From contig OU452229.1 of assembly GCA_911728455.2 (NCBI GenBank), forward strand, positions 14,046,076 to 14,110,075: 64,000 nucleotides of DNA, given 5' to 3'. The notes under the pieces are model-generated. The model saw only the letters and a program-made list of their open reading frames with translations, did not search any database and was not told where the DNA came from. This DNA is from Marthasterias glacialis. Its lineage: Eukaryota > Echinodermata > Asteroidea > Forcipulatida > Asteriidae. Both the position numbers and the translations under genes were made by a program. Shown here piece by piece: positions 13,101 to 25,244 of the stretch (positions are counted from its first letter, which is position 1; each line of letters starts with the position of its first letter).

Positions 13101-14544
13101 AGCAACCTACGCCCCAGGGATGTTTGGAAGTTGCCTGTAAACTATGATGGATGTAGACTTCATTTTAGGTTGATTTCAAAGGTGGGAATGATTGACACCG
13201 TGTGTTAAATGAAAAATGGATTCAGAAACCACAGAGGACTTCCACAGGCTTTGACAACATAATTTAACTTTTAGTTTTTTTTTATTCATTTGGATAAGCC
13301 ATTTCAAACGTTATGGTAAATTTAAAAATTCCGAAGCTCGGTGGCATAGTGGTTCAGAAATACTCGTTAAAAATAAAATAATAATAATTTACTATGAATT
13401 GTGTTTGCACCCCGCGCTACTCGGACAGCATCGGTCCACATCACTTTCAACAATCATAAATCAACGATTGTCAAAACTGAATAACCGAGTTATTCCTGAT
13501 ATTTTAAACTGAGATCAATAAAATCCATAATTGTAAAGCAACCTTTTTTTGAATGCAAACTAGGACCAACTTTTTTTAAAAGCTAAATAACCGCCTCCCA
13601 TACTGTTAAATATATAAAAGACAACTCAACTTAACTGTGACAATTCTTATGGAACGAACTTTTCGGTAAGTGGTATTAGAAGGGCTCTTTTTCGTGAAAC
13701 CGGGTACCCGTTGTTGTTTGTTTATTTTGTTTCGTTTTTTTTTTTGTTTTTTTTTTTTTAATTCTGACATAAAAAGTCTAGATGGCCCACATAGACCCTC
13801 CGGGGTTCACGTTTCCAACAGAGATCGGATAACACACACTTTGTTGTTGACCAAACAGAACTCGTCTTTTTCTCGGAACATAATTTTTAAAGTCAACACG
13901 TTTTCGTTTGATGGTTTATCCACATGTGAGGTGTTTTAGCACTCTCTCGAAAGCCTGAGGCATTTTAAGAAACTCGTATGAATCAGAATAACACGGGCAA
14001 TAGAAATTAAGTTCGTTTCAACTCAGGGAAATTTTCGTTTCCAGAATTTTTAATTGTTTTTCTTTTTTCTATTATAGGTTTTCGTTGTTCATTTCGGCAG
14101 GTAAGCGGCCAATTTAAACGTCGCGTTATTCTATTTTTTCGCGAAATTGAAAGCTCCTCAAAAAAAGTCCCATTTAATGTCACTTAATGAGTAAAGCCAT
14201 TGTTCTATTGCGTCGTGCGGTTTAAGAAGATAACCATTCAATTTAACAATCCACTCAAACAGCCTTCAAATTCGCAGCTTTTCGCAAATTCGCAGAAATC
14301 TCTAGTTGCGGCTACCCTGCCAAATTGAATGCCGAGTTTGCATGGCTAAAAAAGACCGCCTGGTATACTTTAATTGAATAATGTTAAATAAATTCACAAG
14401 CTTCAAAGTGAATTTGAATAAATGTTTTATCTGAAGTGGCAAAACCGCTTAAATATGAATACGTGAAAGTGAAAATAGGCTGCTTTTTGCCAAAAATGAC
14501 TGGGAAGACCGTACCTATGCTAACGTAAAACACTTTATATTGGA

Positions 14545-15420
14545 TTTGATAACGCAAGTAACGTATTTGCAATTCCTATGATGGATTCGTAATTTGTAGA
14601 TTCGCAATCGTGTCAGTACGGGTTTGTAATTCGTATCAAACGGTTTAATAACTTGTATTACGGATTCGCAATTTTTCATTACGGATTCGTAACTGCAGGT
14701 TCTCAGTTCGTAATACTTTACACTCAAACATCATTACGATAAATTAATAGTTCGATGTCACAGATTCGCATTTGTTATTACAGATACGAAATTAATTGTC
14801 ATTGTAATAGATTTATAACTTGTTTTTTATAATACGGATGGACAATTCGCTACGACCAACTCAAGATCTCTCACTATACATTATTTCACAATTCGTTAAT
14901 ACACGGTACTTCATTCTTTGTTACGGAACCATAATTACGGACTCACAATTTGTATTTAAATATTCTCGAGTCTTTAGTATAGATTCTCCATTCGTTAATT
15001 ACGGATTCACAATTTTATATTTACAGTGTCGGAATTCACAGTTCGTTATTTAAGATTATTCGTTTGGTGTTATACGGGTTTATAATTACTGATTCACAAT
15101 TTGTTGTGACAGACTCTCCATTCGTTGTTATGGATTCACAATGTGTGATAACTGATTCAGAGTTAGTTATAACGGATTCGCAGTTCGTTATAAAAGTTGA
15201 ATAAATCGTTATAACAGAATTACCAGTCGTTGTAACCCGAATTTCAAACTTCGACCAAAAGACCGCAGGTCATTATACACAATTCATCACGACAGACTCA
15301 TATGACACCTTTACATTCGTTATAACCAATTCACGATTTAAGATCATATTCACCATTGGTTACTGCATGCATTTTCACAAGCTCGTCATTAAGAACACAG
15401 TGTCCTCTATAACGAATTTA
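14545..15420. repeat. Degenerate tandem satellite (ACGGATTCGCAATTCGTTAT type)
   Basis: About 0.9 kb in which ATTCGTAAT, GGATTCGCAATT and CGTTATTACGGATTC recur roughly every 25-35 bases with heavy divergence. Pieces include TTACGGATTCGCAATTT, AACTGATTCAGAGTTAG and AACGGATTCGCAGTTCG. Open frames on both strands inside it are by-products. It looks like an old array decayed by point mutation and small indels. Confidence 0.75.
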
Positions 15421-15840
15421 CCGGGCTACCCGTTTACAACTCAAATGATTTTTTTGGTGCCGTTACCTTAAAGTAAGATGTTAACGTCACTAATTCAAGT
15501 TTGCCTCCATCATCCCACCTACAGAACGTCTTCAAATAATGATTAATCAATTTGATGATAATGTAATTAAGAATGCCATCTGTTTCCTTTAATAAGGAAA
15601 ATACACGACGTTGGAAGACATTTTAATCAAACAAAACAACAAATCTAGAAGACCTGTGATGATCACATTAAGCTTTATTTGATCGACAACTCCCCTTGAA
15701 TGATTATCGTAGCGCCGTAAGTCCCACGCCTTGTTTATGTTGACAATTCAGTTTCTCATAACCATCCTCCACGTGGACACAAACAAAATTGTTTTGGTGG
15801 GCACAGACCGACTGGGAGCCTTCTCCCCCATCCCCAAACG

Positions 15841-16020
15841 GTATGGTTTTCCCATCACCTACTAATTAATGAGTGATTGGTCCACGCTGATTGCTTCTGA
15901 CAAACCCCGGCGTTTATTCCATCCAGCGAGTCAGCCAAGATTGGCAGCCCGGGAGTCTCGCGTGCAAACCCCCGCCGTCAGCTTGACTACAATGGCGAGG
16001 CCTGTGCACTCTTCCCCAGT
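15841..16020. promoter_or_regulatory. GC-rich unique block, candidate cis-regulatory element
   Basis: It contains CTAATTAATGAGTGATTGG, a dense homeodomain-type string, followed by a GC-rich segment with AAGATTGGCAGCC. It has no repeat character. A short frame through it is also protein-like, so an unrecognised exon cannot be excluded. Function is inferred only from composition. Confidence 0.3.
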
Positions 16021-16334
16021 AACCGTGTTCATGTGAAAAATTACTTTGACCGTAACACGAACGCCAAACATCTACCATCACCCCCCCCCCCAACTCGGAT
16101 TATTGGTTAAAAAAAATTCGGTGGAAGTACATATTTAGGGAATTAATCTCCCAACCAGACTGCAATACACTTAAATGATTATTATCCCGTAAATGTGGCG
16201 GCCAAACACTTAGTTCTCGTAAGACTAGTCCTTAGAGGAGTTCACGTACAGCTGCGCGGGTGCAAAACACCGGGTCCATGAAAACACACCACAGCGATGA
16301 CAAACCAAAAGGAGTAGGATTGCTGCAGCCCCCT

Positions 16335-16357
16335 CCCCCCCCCCCCCCCCCCCCCCC
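16335..16357. repeat. Poly-C tract (23 bases)
   Basis: Uninterrupted C23, preceded by another short C run. The proline-run open frame at 16260-16544 arises from this tract. Confidence 0.9.
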
Positions 16358-17033
16358 TCCTTGGCCCGGGTCAGACTTACCGGTCGCTTCCCGGCATAAC
16401 CTTGAGACATTATTAGAGACACTTCTTCCATGGCTGCGAAAGAAGACGTCTGTAAATCGCATTAAATCAGAGATGCATCGCACTGAGTTTTTTAATGTCG
16501 TGCGCGCCAGCCCCCATCTCGCAGTGTTTTGGCACCTCGCATGATGGGATTATAATATTCTGATATGTACACGTAGACTTGTTTTCGATACATCTTGTTT
16601 GTCAAAAGAAGAGTATAACGGCTATACAATGTGTGTCCACAGCTTGCTCCACGAGATCATATAATAATAAACCATAATAAATGAATGAATTTTACATGCA
16701 TCGTATCTTTATTTGATAACATCGTACAAAATCAGTCCAATTATTATAGCGATGGCAGGTTACTTTATTGCGTTTTTATTCTTTTAAAGAGTGCATTCAC
16801 TTAAAAACCACAGAGGATTTCTGGTTTACTCGCTTGTGTCGAACTTGAGGAAAACCGTAAAAACAGCGTAACGAATGTTTGTTAACTATTTTTGTACATG
16901 GTTTATTCGATCCAAGGTCAGATAACTTAAACGCATTAAATAACATAAGCGAAGTTTTCACGAGCTGGTACCACCATCAGAAACAACATGAGCATTGCTT
17001 CCAAATTGAAAGTTTTCGATTTTCCTTTCTGAT

Positions 17034-17241
17034 TCTAAAAACCAAAGTGTTAAATCGACACTTAAGGAGTTCGGTCAGTGACAACACTTTGAAAGAGTTT
17101 ACTGCAGAGTTGGATTTACACTTTCGAGGGTTAAATCTCAGCTTCTGAAACGCTAGTTTGACACTTGTATCAGTTGAATCTAACTTTATAAAAGTGTTGT
17201 CACTGACCGAACACTTTGAGAGTTGATTTAACACTTTCGTG
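17034..17241. mobile_element. Hairpin MITE, family B, copy 1
   Basis: It is bounded by CCAAAGTGTTAAATCGACAC and GTTGATTTAACACTTTCGTG. Both arms contain GGTCAGTGACAACACTTT or its complement. It shares the AGCTTCTGAAACGCTAG centre, in the opposite orientation, with 29493-29667. The open frames seen on both strands here are produced by this repeat. Confidence 0.8.
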
Positions 17242-17340
17242 TTTTTTTTTATTGTTCAAAGGGAAGTAAACAAAAATAGAAATACAAATCTATAACAAGA
17301 GTTCGGTAACACCTGTCATCTATATAGCACTTTTGCCTCA

Positions 17341-17506
17341 CACTGCAGAAACTGTGGTGTTAAATTGATTATCTTGGTATCTATATGTGACAACACCAAC
17401 ACTCAGTTATCCCCATTGCTTTATCGTTGGTAAAATTAACACCATGTCGATGTTGTTACATATAGATACCAAGAGAATCAATTTAACAACCCCAGTTTTT
17501 GCAGTG
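17341..17506. mobile_element. Hairpin MITE, family A, copy 2
   Basis: It starts CACTGCAGAAACTG and ends GTTTTTGCAGTG. It shares the arm motifs and the CCCCATTGCTTTATCG centre with the copy at 5865-6032, with a small central deletion in the left arm after ACAACACCAACA. Confidence 0.85.
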
Positions 17507-17570
17507 CTTGATTCAAGGCATTTTGTCAGGTATGACAACGGCCGTGATGTTTTTTGAATTATGAAACCCC

Positions 17571-17598
17571 AGCACCTTGTAATGGTTTACAAGGTGCT
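17571..17598. repeat. Perfect 12-bp hairpin
   Basis: AGCACCTTGTAA, loop TGGT, then TTACAAGGTGCT. No T-run follows closely, and this is eukaryotic DNA, so it is not called a terminator. Confidence 0.7.
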
Positions 17599-18249
17599 AT
17601 AACTTGAAATCCAGTTAAATTTTCTGAGCACGATTATAGATGCTAGGTCCGATTTTGCGCCGATTTGACACGAAAATATAGATTTAAATTTTAAGTAGCT
17701 ATTTTTATACATTTGAGAAAAAATTACAAGCTTTTTTTTAAGGTATTGCACAAAAACAATCCGCCAATAATAAGTGATATTTGATAATAAAAAAACTCAA
17801 AATGAATTATCGTCTGGATCCCGACTCTATCTCACGTCCATCAGCCACGTACAAACAATGCTGCATGCTATATGTATTTTGAGACATGTCCGTGGCATAT
17901 GCGAAAGTTGTTGTATGTTCGTCGATTTGAAAGAGCATCATCTGTCAAAATTCGTTAAAAAAAAATATACTTTCGGCGAAAATCGCGCCATTTAACTTAA
18001 AAAACATAAGTAAGTACATTACTTTGGTATAGTTTTGTTCTGTTCCGAGAAAAGAAATACCATCATTTTAATATAAAAACACCATCATTCTGGTTGCGTT
18101 TTTTTCTGGGGGGGAAAATACAATTTCCATTGCTTTATATAAAACTTTTCAACAGGACCGAAATGTTGCGTCAACTTCTGAAACAAAAAAGCCAGGCCAT
18201 ATCAAGACGTGTAGTTGTTCGGAAATTTAAATCAATTTGGTGATCAGTG

Positions 18250-18277
18250 TTCAACAATATCAATAAATATTGTTGAA
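18250..18277. repeat. 11-bp hairpin
   Basis: TTCAACAATAT (18250-18260), a 6-base loop, then ATATTGTTGAA (18267-18277). Confidence 0.6.
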
Positions 18278-19110
18278 TAATCATCTTGCATAACCTCTAA
18301 TCATTGAATACCAGCTGAGTGGGTTTTGAGTAATCCATTCAGACCGTGGCTAGCCGTAATTGTCACTTTCCCTTGAAATCCAAATTTAGAAAACTGATTT
18401 CGTGATATGACAAATCTCAAATTTTGAACGAATATTTAGAAGGGGAAATATATTATATGTATTTCCAAAAAGCAATAATGCAATATTGGTTTTTGGAAGA
18501 GTAAATTCATTTCTGTTCTCTAGCTTTTTTTTCATCAAATTGTAAATAGGTAGTTGATATTCAACTGAAGAATTGTGAAAATGTAGACTGGAATGTCTGA
18601 AATTGAAATAGAATGACTAAAACGAACCCGAACGAGTACAACGAAATCATGTGTGCAAGAAAACGAAATTGACTGCAATAGTCTTTCAAAAAAATCCTAG
18701 TTCGATTGAATGCGTGAATGAGAACGAAATTAAACGCGTTTTAACGAAATTTAATTATTTTTTACTGAAATTGGCTGGGAAAACCTATATTTTTTCTCTC
18801 TTTTTTTTGGAGTGGGGGGCAATATCTTTGGCAATATTTCAGACGGAAATGGTTCTCCGTGAGAGTTTATGAACAGTGTAAGCTTTCAGATTGAGACTAT
18901 AATTAATACCTCCTCTTTTATTTGATCTTTTTAAATATTTTTTGTAAATTTGTTTTAAAGCTGTTTGCTACAACAACATGATTTGGATTATGTCCTGAAC
19001 AAACCTTACTTCTCGAGTTTTCTGGACGATTTCATAAACCTTTTAAAAGTAAATTGAACCATTGAAGATCAACATTCTCGTGAGTGAATTTTTATTGTCA
19101 AGGAATATCA

Positions 19111-19394
19111 AGAAAAAAAGAAGAAGTCATAATTATGACTTAAATCTCATAATTATATGAATTAGCATAAGTCATAACTATGACTTAACAATCATAATTA
19201 TGACTTGTGCCAATTAAGTCATAAGTATGAGTATCAATATATCATAATTATGAGTGTACTAAGACATATTAAATACAAGTCATAATTTATATGACTTGTA
19301 CTAAATCATAATTATGAAACACAGGTCATAATTATGATATATAGTAAATATTATTATGAGATTTAAGTCATAATTATGACTTTCTTCTTTTTTC
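19111..19394. mobile_element. Foldback element built from nested AAGTCATAATTATGACTT palindromes
   Basis: The ends are inverted repeats of nearly 40 bases: AAAAGAAGAAGTCATAAT... continuing through ATTATGACTTAAATCTCATAAT on the left, with the complement ending at about 19394. The interior contains several more copies of the self-complementary 18-mer and shortened forms such as TCATAATTATGA. Every unit is a palindrome in its own right. Confidence 0.8.
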
Positions 19395-20466
19395 TTCTCC
19401 ATATCTCCATAAACGCTTCCGTAGATATCTGGCGTCTCATAACAGCTCAGCTTCGACTAAGTTCTTGAACACGAGTTCCCGCGCTTCTTCTGGGAAAAAA
19501 CAAACAAACCCAAACCAGAAACAGATTTGCGTTTTGAATATTTCATTGCAATCTCTTCCAGTTTGCATTTAGCTCTAAGCGTTTTTCTAAGGGCTCCATT
19601 ACCACTGTTTGTCCAAGGGGGCTCTGCCGCGCAGGGTGCTAAACAAATACGAACACCTTGTAGAAAGTATCAGACTCTATCAACCTGAACAAACAAAAGT
19701 GAATTTAAGGCAGAGCGGAGAAGCTCCTGTGTCTCCAGTTTGGGAAGATTTTTCTGTTTGACTCGTGTTGTGTTAGACGTAAGAGAGTGTCTCGTTGACT
19801 TTAGCGCTCGGTCGGTTAGGCCAGGGCGTTAGGTTGTTAACTACATCGTGTTGACGTCTAGGCCTCCGAGCATCGAGAAAACCACTTAACTGGCTCGGAC
19901 GGTACCTCAAAGGGCCCGCCGGGCGGCAGGGACGGGGTAAAGGCGGTGTGTGGCTCGGTAACAGCAGGTGTGCCCTTTATTGTTACAGTTTATAAGGTCG
20001 TTCTGCGGCTGTCTGCTCTTAGGGCGTGTCCTGATATGGTCAAAGGGGTAGGGTCAAGCAGTTTTTGGGGGGCATTGCATTGGTATTGAGTCGGTGGAAT
20101 CGCTGCTACCACCACCAGCTGCCATTGGCCGTAGAGCACTTCTCAATGAATCTGTACGTATTTCTGCATTATAGACGAACAACCGTGCCGTGCCGTTTCT
20201 TCTGACTTGCTTTGCTTTACTAGAAAATGCAGTGTGATTTGGGGCACCCTTTATTCTAAAGGAGTTAAGGGGTTGGGGTGCTGTTCTAAAAATCAAATGA
20301 CAGACACATGAAAACGACTGCAATTCAAACCAACATCTCTCTGGGAGATTGGCCCCGTTATAAACCTGCACTGCATTGAAATTCAACGAAATTATGATTA
20401 GTGTGTATTCGGAAGAGAACTTTGTTCTCAAGGTTAAAGTTCATGGTGCGATTTTCGCCGAAATAT

Positions 20467-20515
20467 TTTTTTTTAGATTTTTTTTTTTAGATTTTTTTTT
20501 TTAGATTTTTTTTCT
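20467..20515. repeat. T(9-11)AGA short tandem repeat
   Basis: Three tandem units of about ten T followed by AGA, and a fourth partial one. Confidence 0.8.
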
Positions 20516-23499
20516 TTGAACGAATTTTGACAGATGGTGTTTCAAAAACGAAAAACATATAAAATATTTCTCATACGCCACGAACATGGCACAAAACAGT
20601 AACGTGCAAAATTGTCATGGCTGATGAGCGTGACTTATAGAGTCGGGTTCTCGACCAGTTATTCATGTTCGCTTTTAATCAACTACCACTCATCAATGGT
20701 CAATTTTTTCGTGCAATGCCTTAAATGAAAGCTTATAACTGCTCCAGTCTATAATAAAACAGCTATTTAAAAATTATATTACACATCTTTTGGTCAACTC
20801 GGCCAAAAATCGGACCAAGCATCTTTAATATACATAGGGCCTATACTTTGAAATACCCCCGTGTCGTTCGGCGGTTACTTTGTTTAGGTGTTGTTGTTGT
20901 TGTTTTTTGAAGTCCCATGTTTTTCATTTTGCATGTTTCAATTTCCCGCCTAGGTAATTCCACAATATTTCCCAATACAACTGGATTAAAAAGAAGTTCC
21001 AAGATAATTAGTATATTATAGGAACAACTTCAAACAACAGATTTTTTCTCAAAATCGACAATTTCCTCATAATGACAACAAACAATGAGTTTCCATAATA
21101 GGAATGATACATTATTAGGTGGCCCACCAATTGAACACAGCAGTAGTGTCATATATTATTGTTTTAATAACAATCGTAATAGTAATAATATATTTATCGA
21201 GCTCTCAGATTTTAGCAGACAGATCAAGACGCTGTATTGTCAATTTTGAGCAATTATTAAATACAAAAGCTTAAACAGACCTAGATAATTCAGCCAATTA
21301 TGCACCCGATCACTTGCCTAGTTCGGTTGATATTAAACAGCTTCCGATACCTACATCTCACTACTTGCTGCTGTAAAGCTGTTACCATCAAGCTAAAGAG
21401 CCATTCAAAATAAATCATTCAATTTGGGAATGTAAATAATCCTTAGGAAATACAAAAAGTGTTTCCTCTTACCCGTTTACAACGAGCGTCTTCCAATATG
21501 CCGACTTGGAAGCAAGGCACCCAGACTATAGGCAAGCATCTTTTCCTACAACGGCATATTGCAGGCTTGTCGAACCATTACTAGGACCCCGTGATTCGGC
21601 CCAAGTCGCCGGTTCGTAAATATTTAAAGCTCGGTGTGGAAACTTGAAACCTCGGGGAAAAAAACATCAAACTCGTCAACATGCCCCTCTCTGAAAATCA
21701 ACCCGGTCGACGAAAAAAGTCCTACGCAGGTTTTGTGTTTTGACGGTGTTAATTTTCATATTTCCTGGCTTTAAAAAAGTTCAGAGGGGCCTACGTCTAT
21801 GCTTATTGGAAACCGCCAGGTTAAAAGTACAATAAAAAGTTTTTTTTTTATTTTTTTAATTCTTGCTACAGCCATTGAGGAAATTGAAATTATTACTGAA
21901 TCCTCTCCTCTGATTTGATTTGATATCGGTAATGGAGGACTTCCTCAAATGATTTTAAAACATCTGTACGGTGAAACGATGTCCACTGGGCTTCTGTTTT
22001 ATCCATCGTGAAAAACAATCAAAGGCTGTTGGTAATATTGGGAGTGATTGTATATTTTACGATTCACAACACAGATAAAGGTAAAAAAAAAACATGTCAG
22101 AAGGGGACAGTTGTCTGCACAAGTGCTTAATTTTTTTTATCCCAGGGTGACAAAAACTCATGTACACAATGTTGTATTAGCATTGTTCTGTTGTAATGTA
22201 AAGTATGTAGTTGGGCTATTTGCCTTATATTTGAAAGCTTGAAGGATCATGTTTATGTATACATTTCCCAATATATTTAGCTTTTGCACTTTTTTTTTTA
22301 ACTCTGCTGAAATTCGTGACCTTTTATTATTTTTGATCCGGGCTGGTCTGCTGGCAGCGATCTAGATCTTTTTATCTCACTGTCGATTTCAACCTCTTGT
22401 ACGTGTACCATTATAGCTCTGTTGCCTGTTTTTTAAATGCATTTTAGTGTCTTTATGTATTTTAACATATTCTATTGTCTTATTTTGATATGTAATTTGT
22501 GTATTTTAACTTAAAAAATTATAAATGTCATCCTAAAGAAAGTTTTGTATTTGTATTTCTGTTATGAGCGCCTGAGGGATGAATTAGCCTGAGGCGAAAT
22601 GAACGACCTAAACATGAACAAAGTCACGATCGAAAACAGGAGTGGGGGATTTTTGGTCAGGTGTACTGAAATGGACAACGAAGTTGATGGTACGGGAACA
22701 GCGGAGTTACGCCTTAGATTCCGGGGACAGCCGAAAGGGGGGGGGGGCATACGTCCTGAGAGAACTTTGTAACATTACGATCAGGATTGTATTGATGTGG
22801 AAGGAGAAAGTATAAGGTGGAAAAGAAAGAGCAAGGGTCGGGGCAAGGAAGAGTTAGAAACAAATCCAGACAGCTGATGGGTCCCGTTCATTGCATTGCT
22901 CACCCCGTGGAAAGCTGCTCTTACGGCCAATGCAACCATGAGCTTGTACGAACAGGGCGACGCAAGCACAGAGTTCTGTGGTTACGGGCATAAACAGCGC
23001 CCCAAATTGGGTACAGGATTATTGAGAAAATGTGAAAACGTAAGCATTATCTGAAAAAAAGAAAGAAGGGTGTCGGGGTAAATCAATTCCCTTACATATG
23101 TGTTGGAAACCATTTTAATAAACAGAGTCTAGATCTTCATCTGTTCTCTCACCAAGTGAATACACTCAGTTCAATTGAATATAACCTTATATTATAAGAT
23201 TGAATGCTACATTCCTAATTGCAAGGGACAATTGTGGAGACATCCTCCATGTGATAAGCAATGCTTACATCACTTTAAAGACAGATGTATATTTGGATGC
23301 ATTCGATAAGGGAACTGCTCCTTTGACTTAGCAACCAACACCCCCATCATCATTGCCTCTCTCTGGACTCTACCACCATCCGATCTCCCTGCAACAATGC
23401 CCCCCCCCCCCCCCCGCCAAACAATAACTCAATGACAGCAAATTCTTTTTGCTGGTATGCCCCTAAATCCCACAACAACTCTTGTGATCCATCTTCCCC

Positions 23500-23740
23500 G
23501 CGAACAAGATGCATTGTCGTATAAAGGCCAGACGATTTCGGCACAACTCCCGGAGATCATAAGGCCGCCCCGTGTGGCGAGGCTGATCTTCCCGCGCCGA
23601 GCGGCGGCTTCCATTGAAATCGGGCCCGGCCGTCCGTGCCGTTGCTCCCGGGGAAATTCCGCTCGACGACCCGGCAGTGACCCCGGAGAAAAAGGCTGGG
23701 GGCTACAGTGGGTTGACCGCCGAGAAGGTATAGGTGAGAC
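23500..23740. promoter_or_regulatory. CpG-rich unique block, candidate regulatory element or unrecognised exon
   Basis: About 240 bases of high GC with many CpG sit in AT-rich surroundings. Open frames exist on both strands. One + frame ends with a donor-like GAGAAG|GTATAG and another string reads ATAG|GTGAGA. No acceptor or start decides a coding frame, so I keep it as a candidate CpG island or conserved element. Confidence 0.3.
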
Positions 23741-24375
23741 AAGCGCATTGGTATCTGATAAACTGAGATGGAATATGATACCCTACGAGAAATGGAGAGA
23801 AAGTTTGAAGATTGATGAGATTGGCTATTTTAAGCCTCTTCAACCATCTGTCATGAGTTCAGACTCTTAAATTGGAATTGGGAATCTGAACATGATTTGG
23901 CACCGACATATGTGATTGCGTAAGCAAAAGCAACACCTCAATTAACTTCGACTATATTATAGGTAACATACCCTTGCCTTGCATTGAAAGTTTGTGAAGT
24001 CTCTTGAACTATTGCCCCGTTTCTTTGCGTCTGGCCACTCCCACTAGCACTCGACAAAATAAAAGGAGCACTGGGTGTCTATTTATTGATATCACGCTAG
24101 TAATCACCAGTTCCAATTGAATACACAAAAATAATATCGGATCAAAGTCATGCCCAATTCCGAGTTTTGTGTTGCGTGCTCTTTTGCCAAGAACATAATT
24201 CAGGGCAGGGGATGGGTGCAAATTGAGCACCCAGCCCCCGAACAACTTTGAAACATCAAAGTTGTATAATGCTTAAGGTATCCTTTTCTCGACCCTGCCA
24301 AAACACTCACCCTTTCCCCATCCCCTAGCTCATCAGAATCGTGAATACGCCACACTGTTTGTTCCCTTATGGATA

Positions 24376-24543
24376 GGCCCTTTTCGAAACCCTGACTTGG
24401 GCTTAGGCTTAGGCTTAGGCTTAGGCTTAGGCTTCCTTTAGCTATTTAGAAAACGTGCACTTTCCTTACGGGACTTTAAACAGGCTAACGGAACCTAAGC
24501 CTGAGCCCAAGCCCAAGCCCAAGCCGTGCTTTCGAAAAGGACC
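24376..24543. mobile_element. Foldback element carrying TTAGGC-type tandem repeats in its arms
   Basis: Termini are GGCCCTTTTCGAAAC and GCTTTCGAAAAGGACC, inverted. Inside the left arm lie five head-to-tail GGCTTA units (24408-24437). The right arm carries the roughly complementary CCTAAGCCTGAGCCCAAG and further CCCAAG units (24493-24524). The central 55 bases are unrelated. Most likely a MITE with expanded arms. Confidence 0.75.
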
Positions 24544-25244
24544 GTGTTTTCCCAATAGACGCCATCTTTACGGGGGTTCTGGGCTTTGAGCTGCGTCAAG
24601 CGTTTACACTTTTCTACGCATCCAAGTGGTCCACCGACCAATCATGCGAGGAATTTGATAGAACTCCCCCGTGCCTCACTCGATATTTACGCATAAAGCA
24701 TAGCTGTGCGTTCGAAAAATGATTGATTTGTCCGTAAAGTTGACCTACTTCACATCGTGTGACGTCAAGTGGGAATCATCTGTAGGATTGCATGCTATAT
24801 AGGCCTACATTGCTAAACTTCAGCAACCTGGATCCGTCTGTATAGGGGCAGCCCCGCTCTCAAAGTACAGTTGACTTTGACAGCCTCGTTTTCAAAGTGT
24901 AATATACCTTGACAGCCTCGCTTCCACAGCGTCAGAAATATGATGGCAATGAACTAAACTGTTCACAGGTTATGAGATATAAAATACGCAAGTGTCGTAA
25001 CCCACCATCATCTTCACTATATACAGCAAGGTGTGACCGTTGATGAAACTACGTTTATTATTGTTTCACCATATCTTTATGGATGGGAGTGAAGCATGGA
25101 GAGACGTCCTTGGCCTGCCCGTTATTGCCGTGCTACGGTCTGATACCTTTATTAATGTCACGGTCTAAGTTCGGAATAATAACAAAATTAAATCAGGAAG
25201 GATGTCCCAAAAGTTCGCAGGGGGGACAGTTTATTCTTCTATAC

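Larger units (their letters stand above)
6033..14544. other. Intergenic, no supported gene
   Basis: AT-rich unique DNA with a short GC-rich patch near 8480-8635 that ends in a donor-like AACAAG|GTGAGC, an A/T microsatellite at 10079-10180, and a G11 tract at 11352-11362. The longest open frame (- strand, 9425-9916, 163 codons) matches nothing I know. A shorter frame overlapping it is described among the findings. Confidence 0.45.
19395..24375. other. Intergenic, no supported gene
   Basis: Unique AT-rich DNA with a GC-rich block at 23500-23740, G11 at 22737-22747 and C16 at 23400-23415. The - strand frame at 20054-20431 ends in a Ser/Gly/Asp-rich peptide that looks protein-like, but I recognise no family and no clear exon boundary. 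Confidence 0.45.

Noticed and set aside
13330..13400. GGTGGCATAGTGGTTCAGA resembling a Pol III A box
   Set aside because: No B box at a suitable distance and no tRNA fold.
16260..16544. Proline-run open frame on +
   Set aside because: Driven by the C23 tract. The remainder has no recognised family and no splice evidence.
19111..19394. CRISPR-like or operator array of palindromes
   Set aside because: Units are unevenly spaced and enclosed by inverted termini, which fits a foldback element better.
24408..24437. TTAGGC repeats as an interstitial telomere
   Set aside because: Only five units, confined to one arm of an inverted-repeat element. The expected telomere unit for a deuterostome is TTAGGG.
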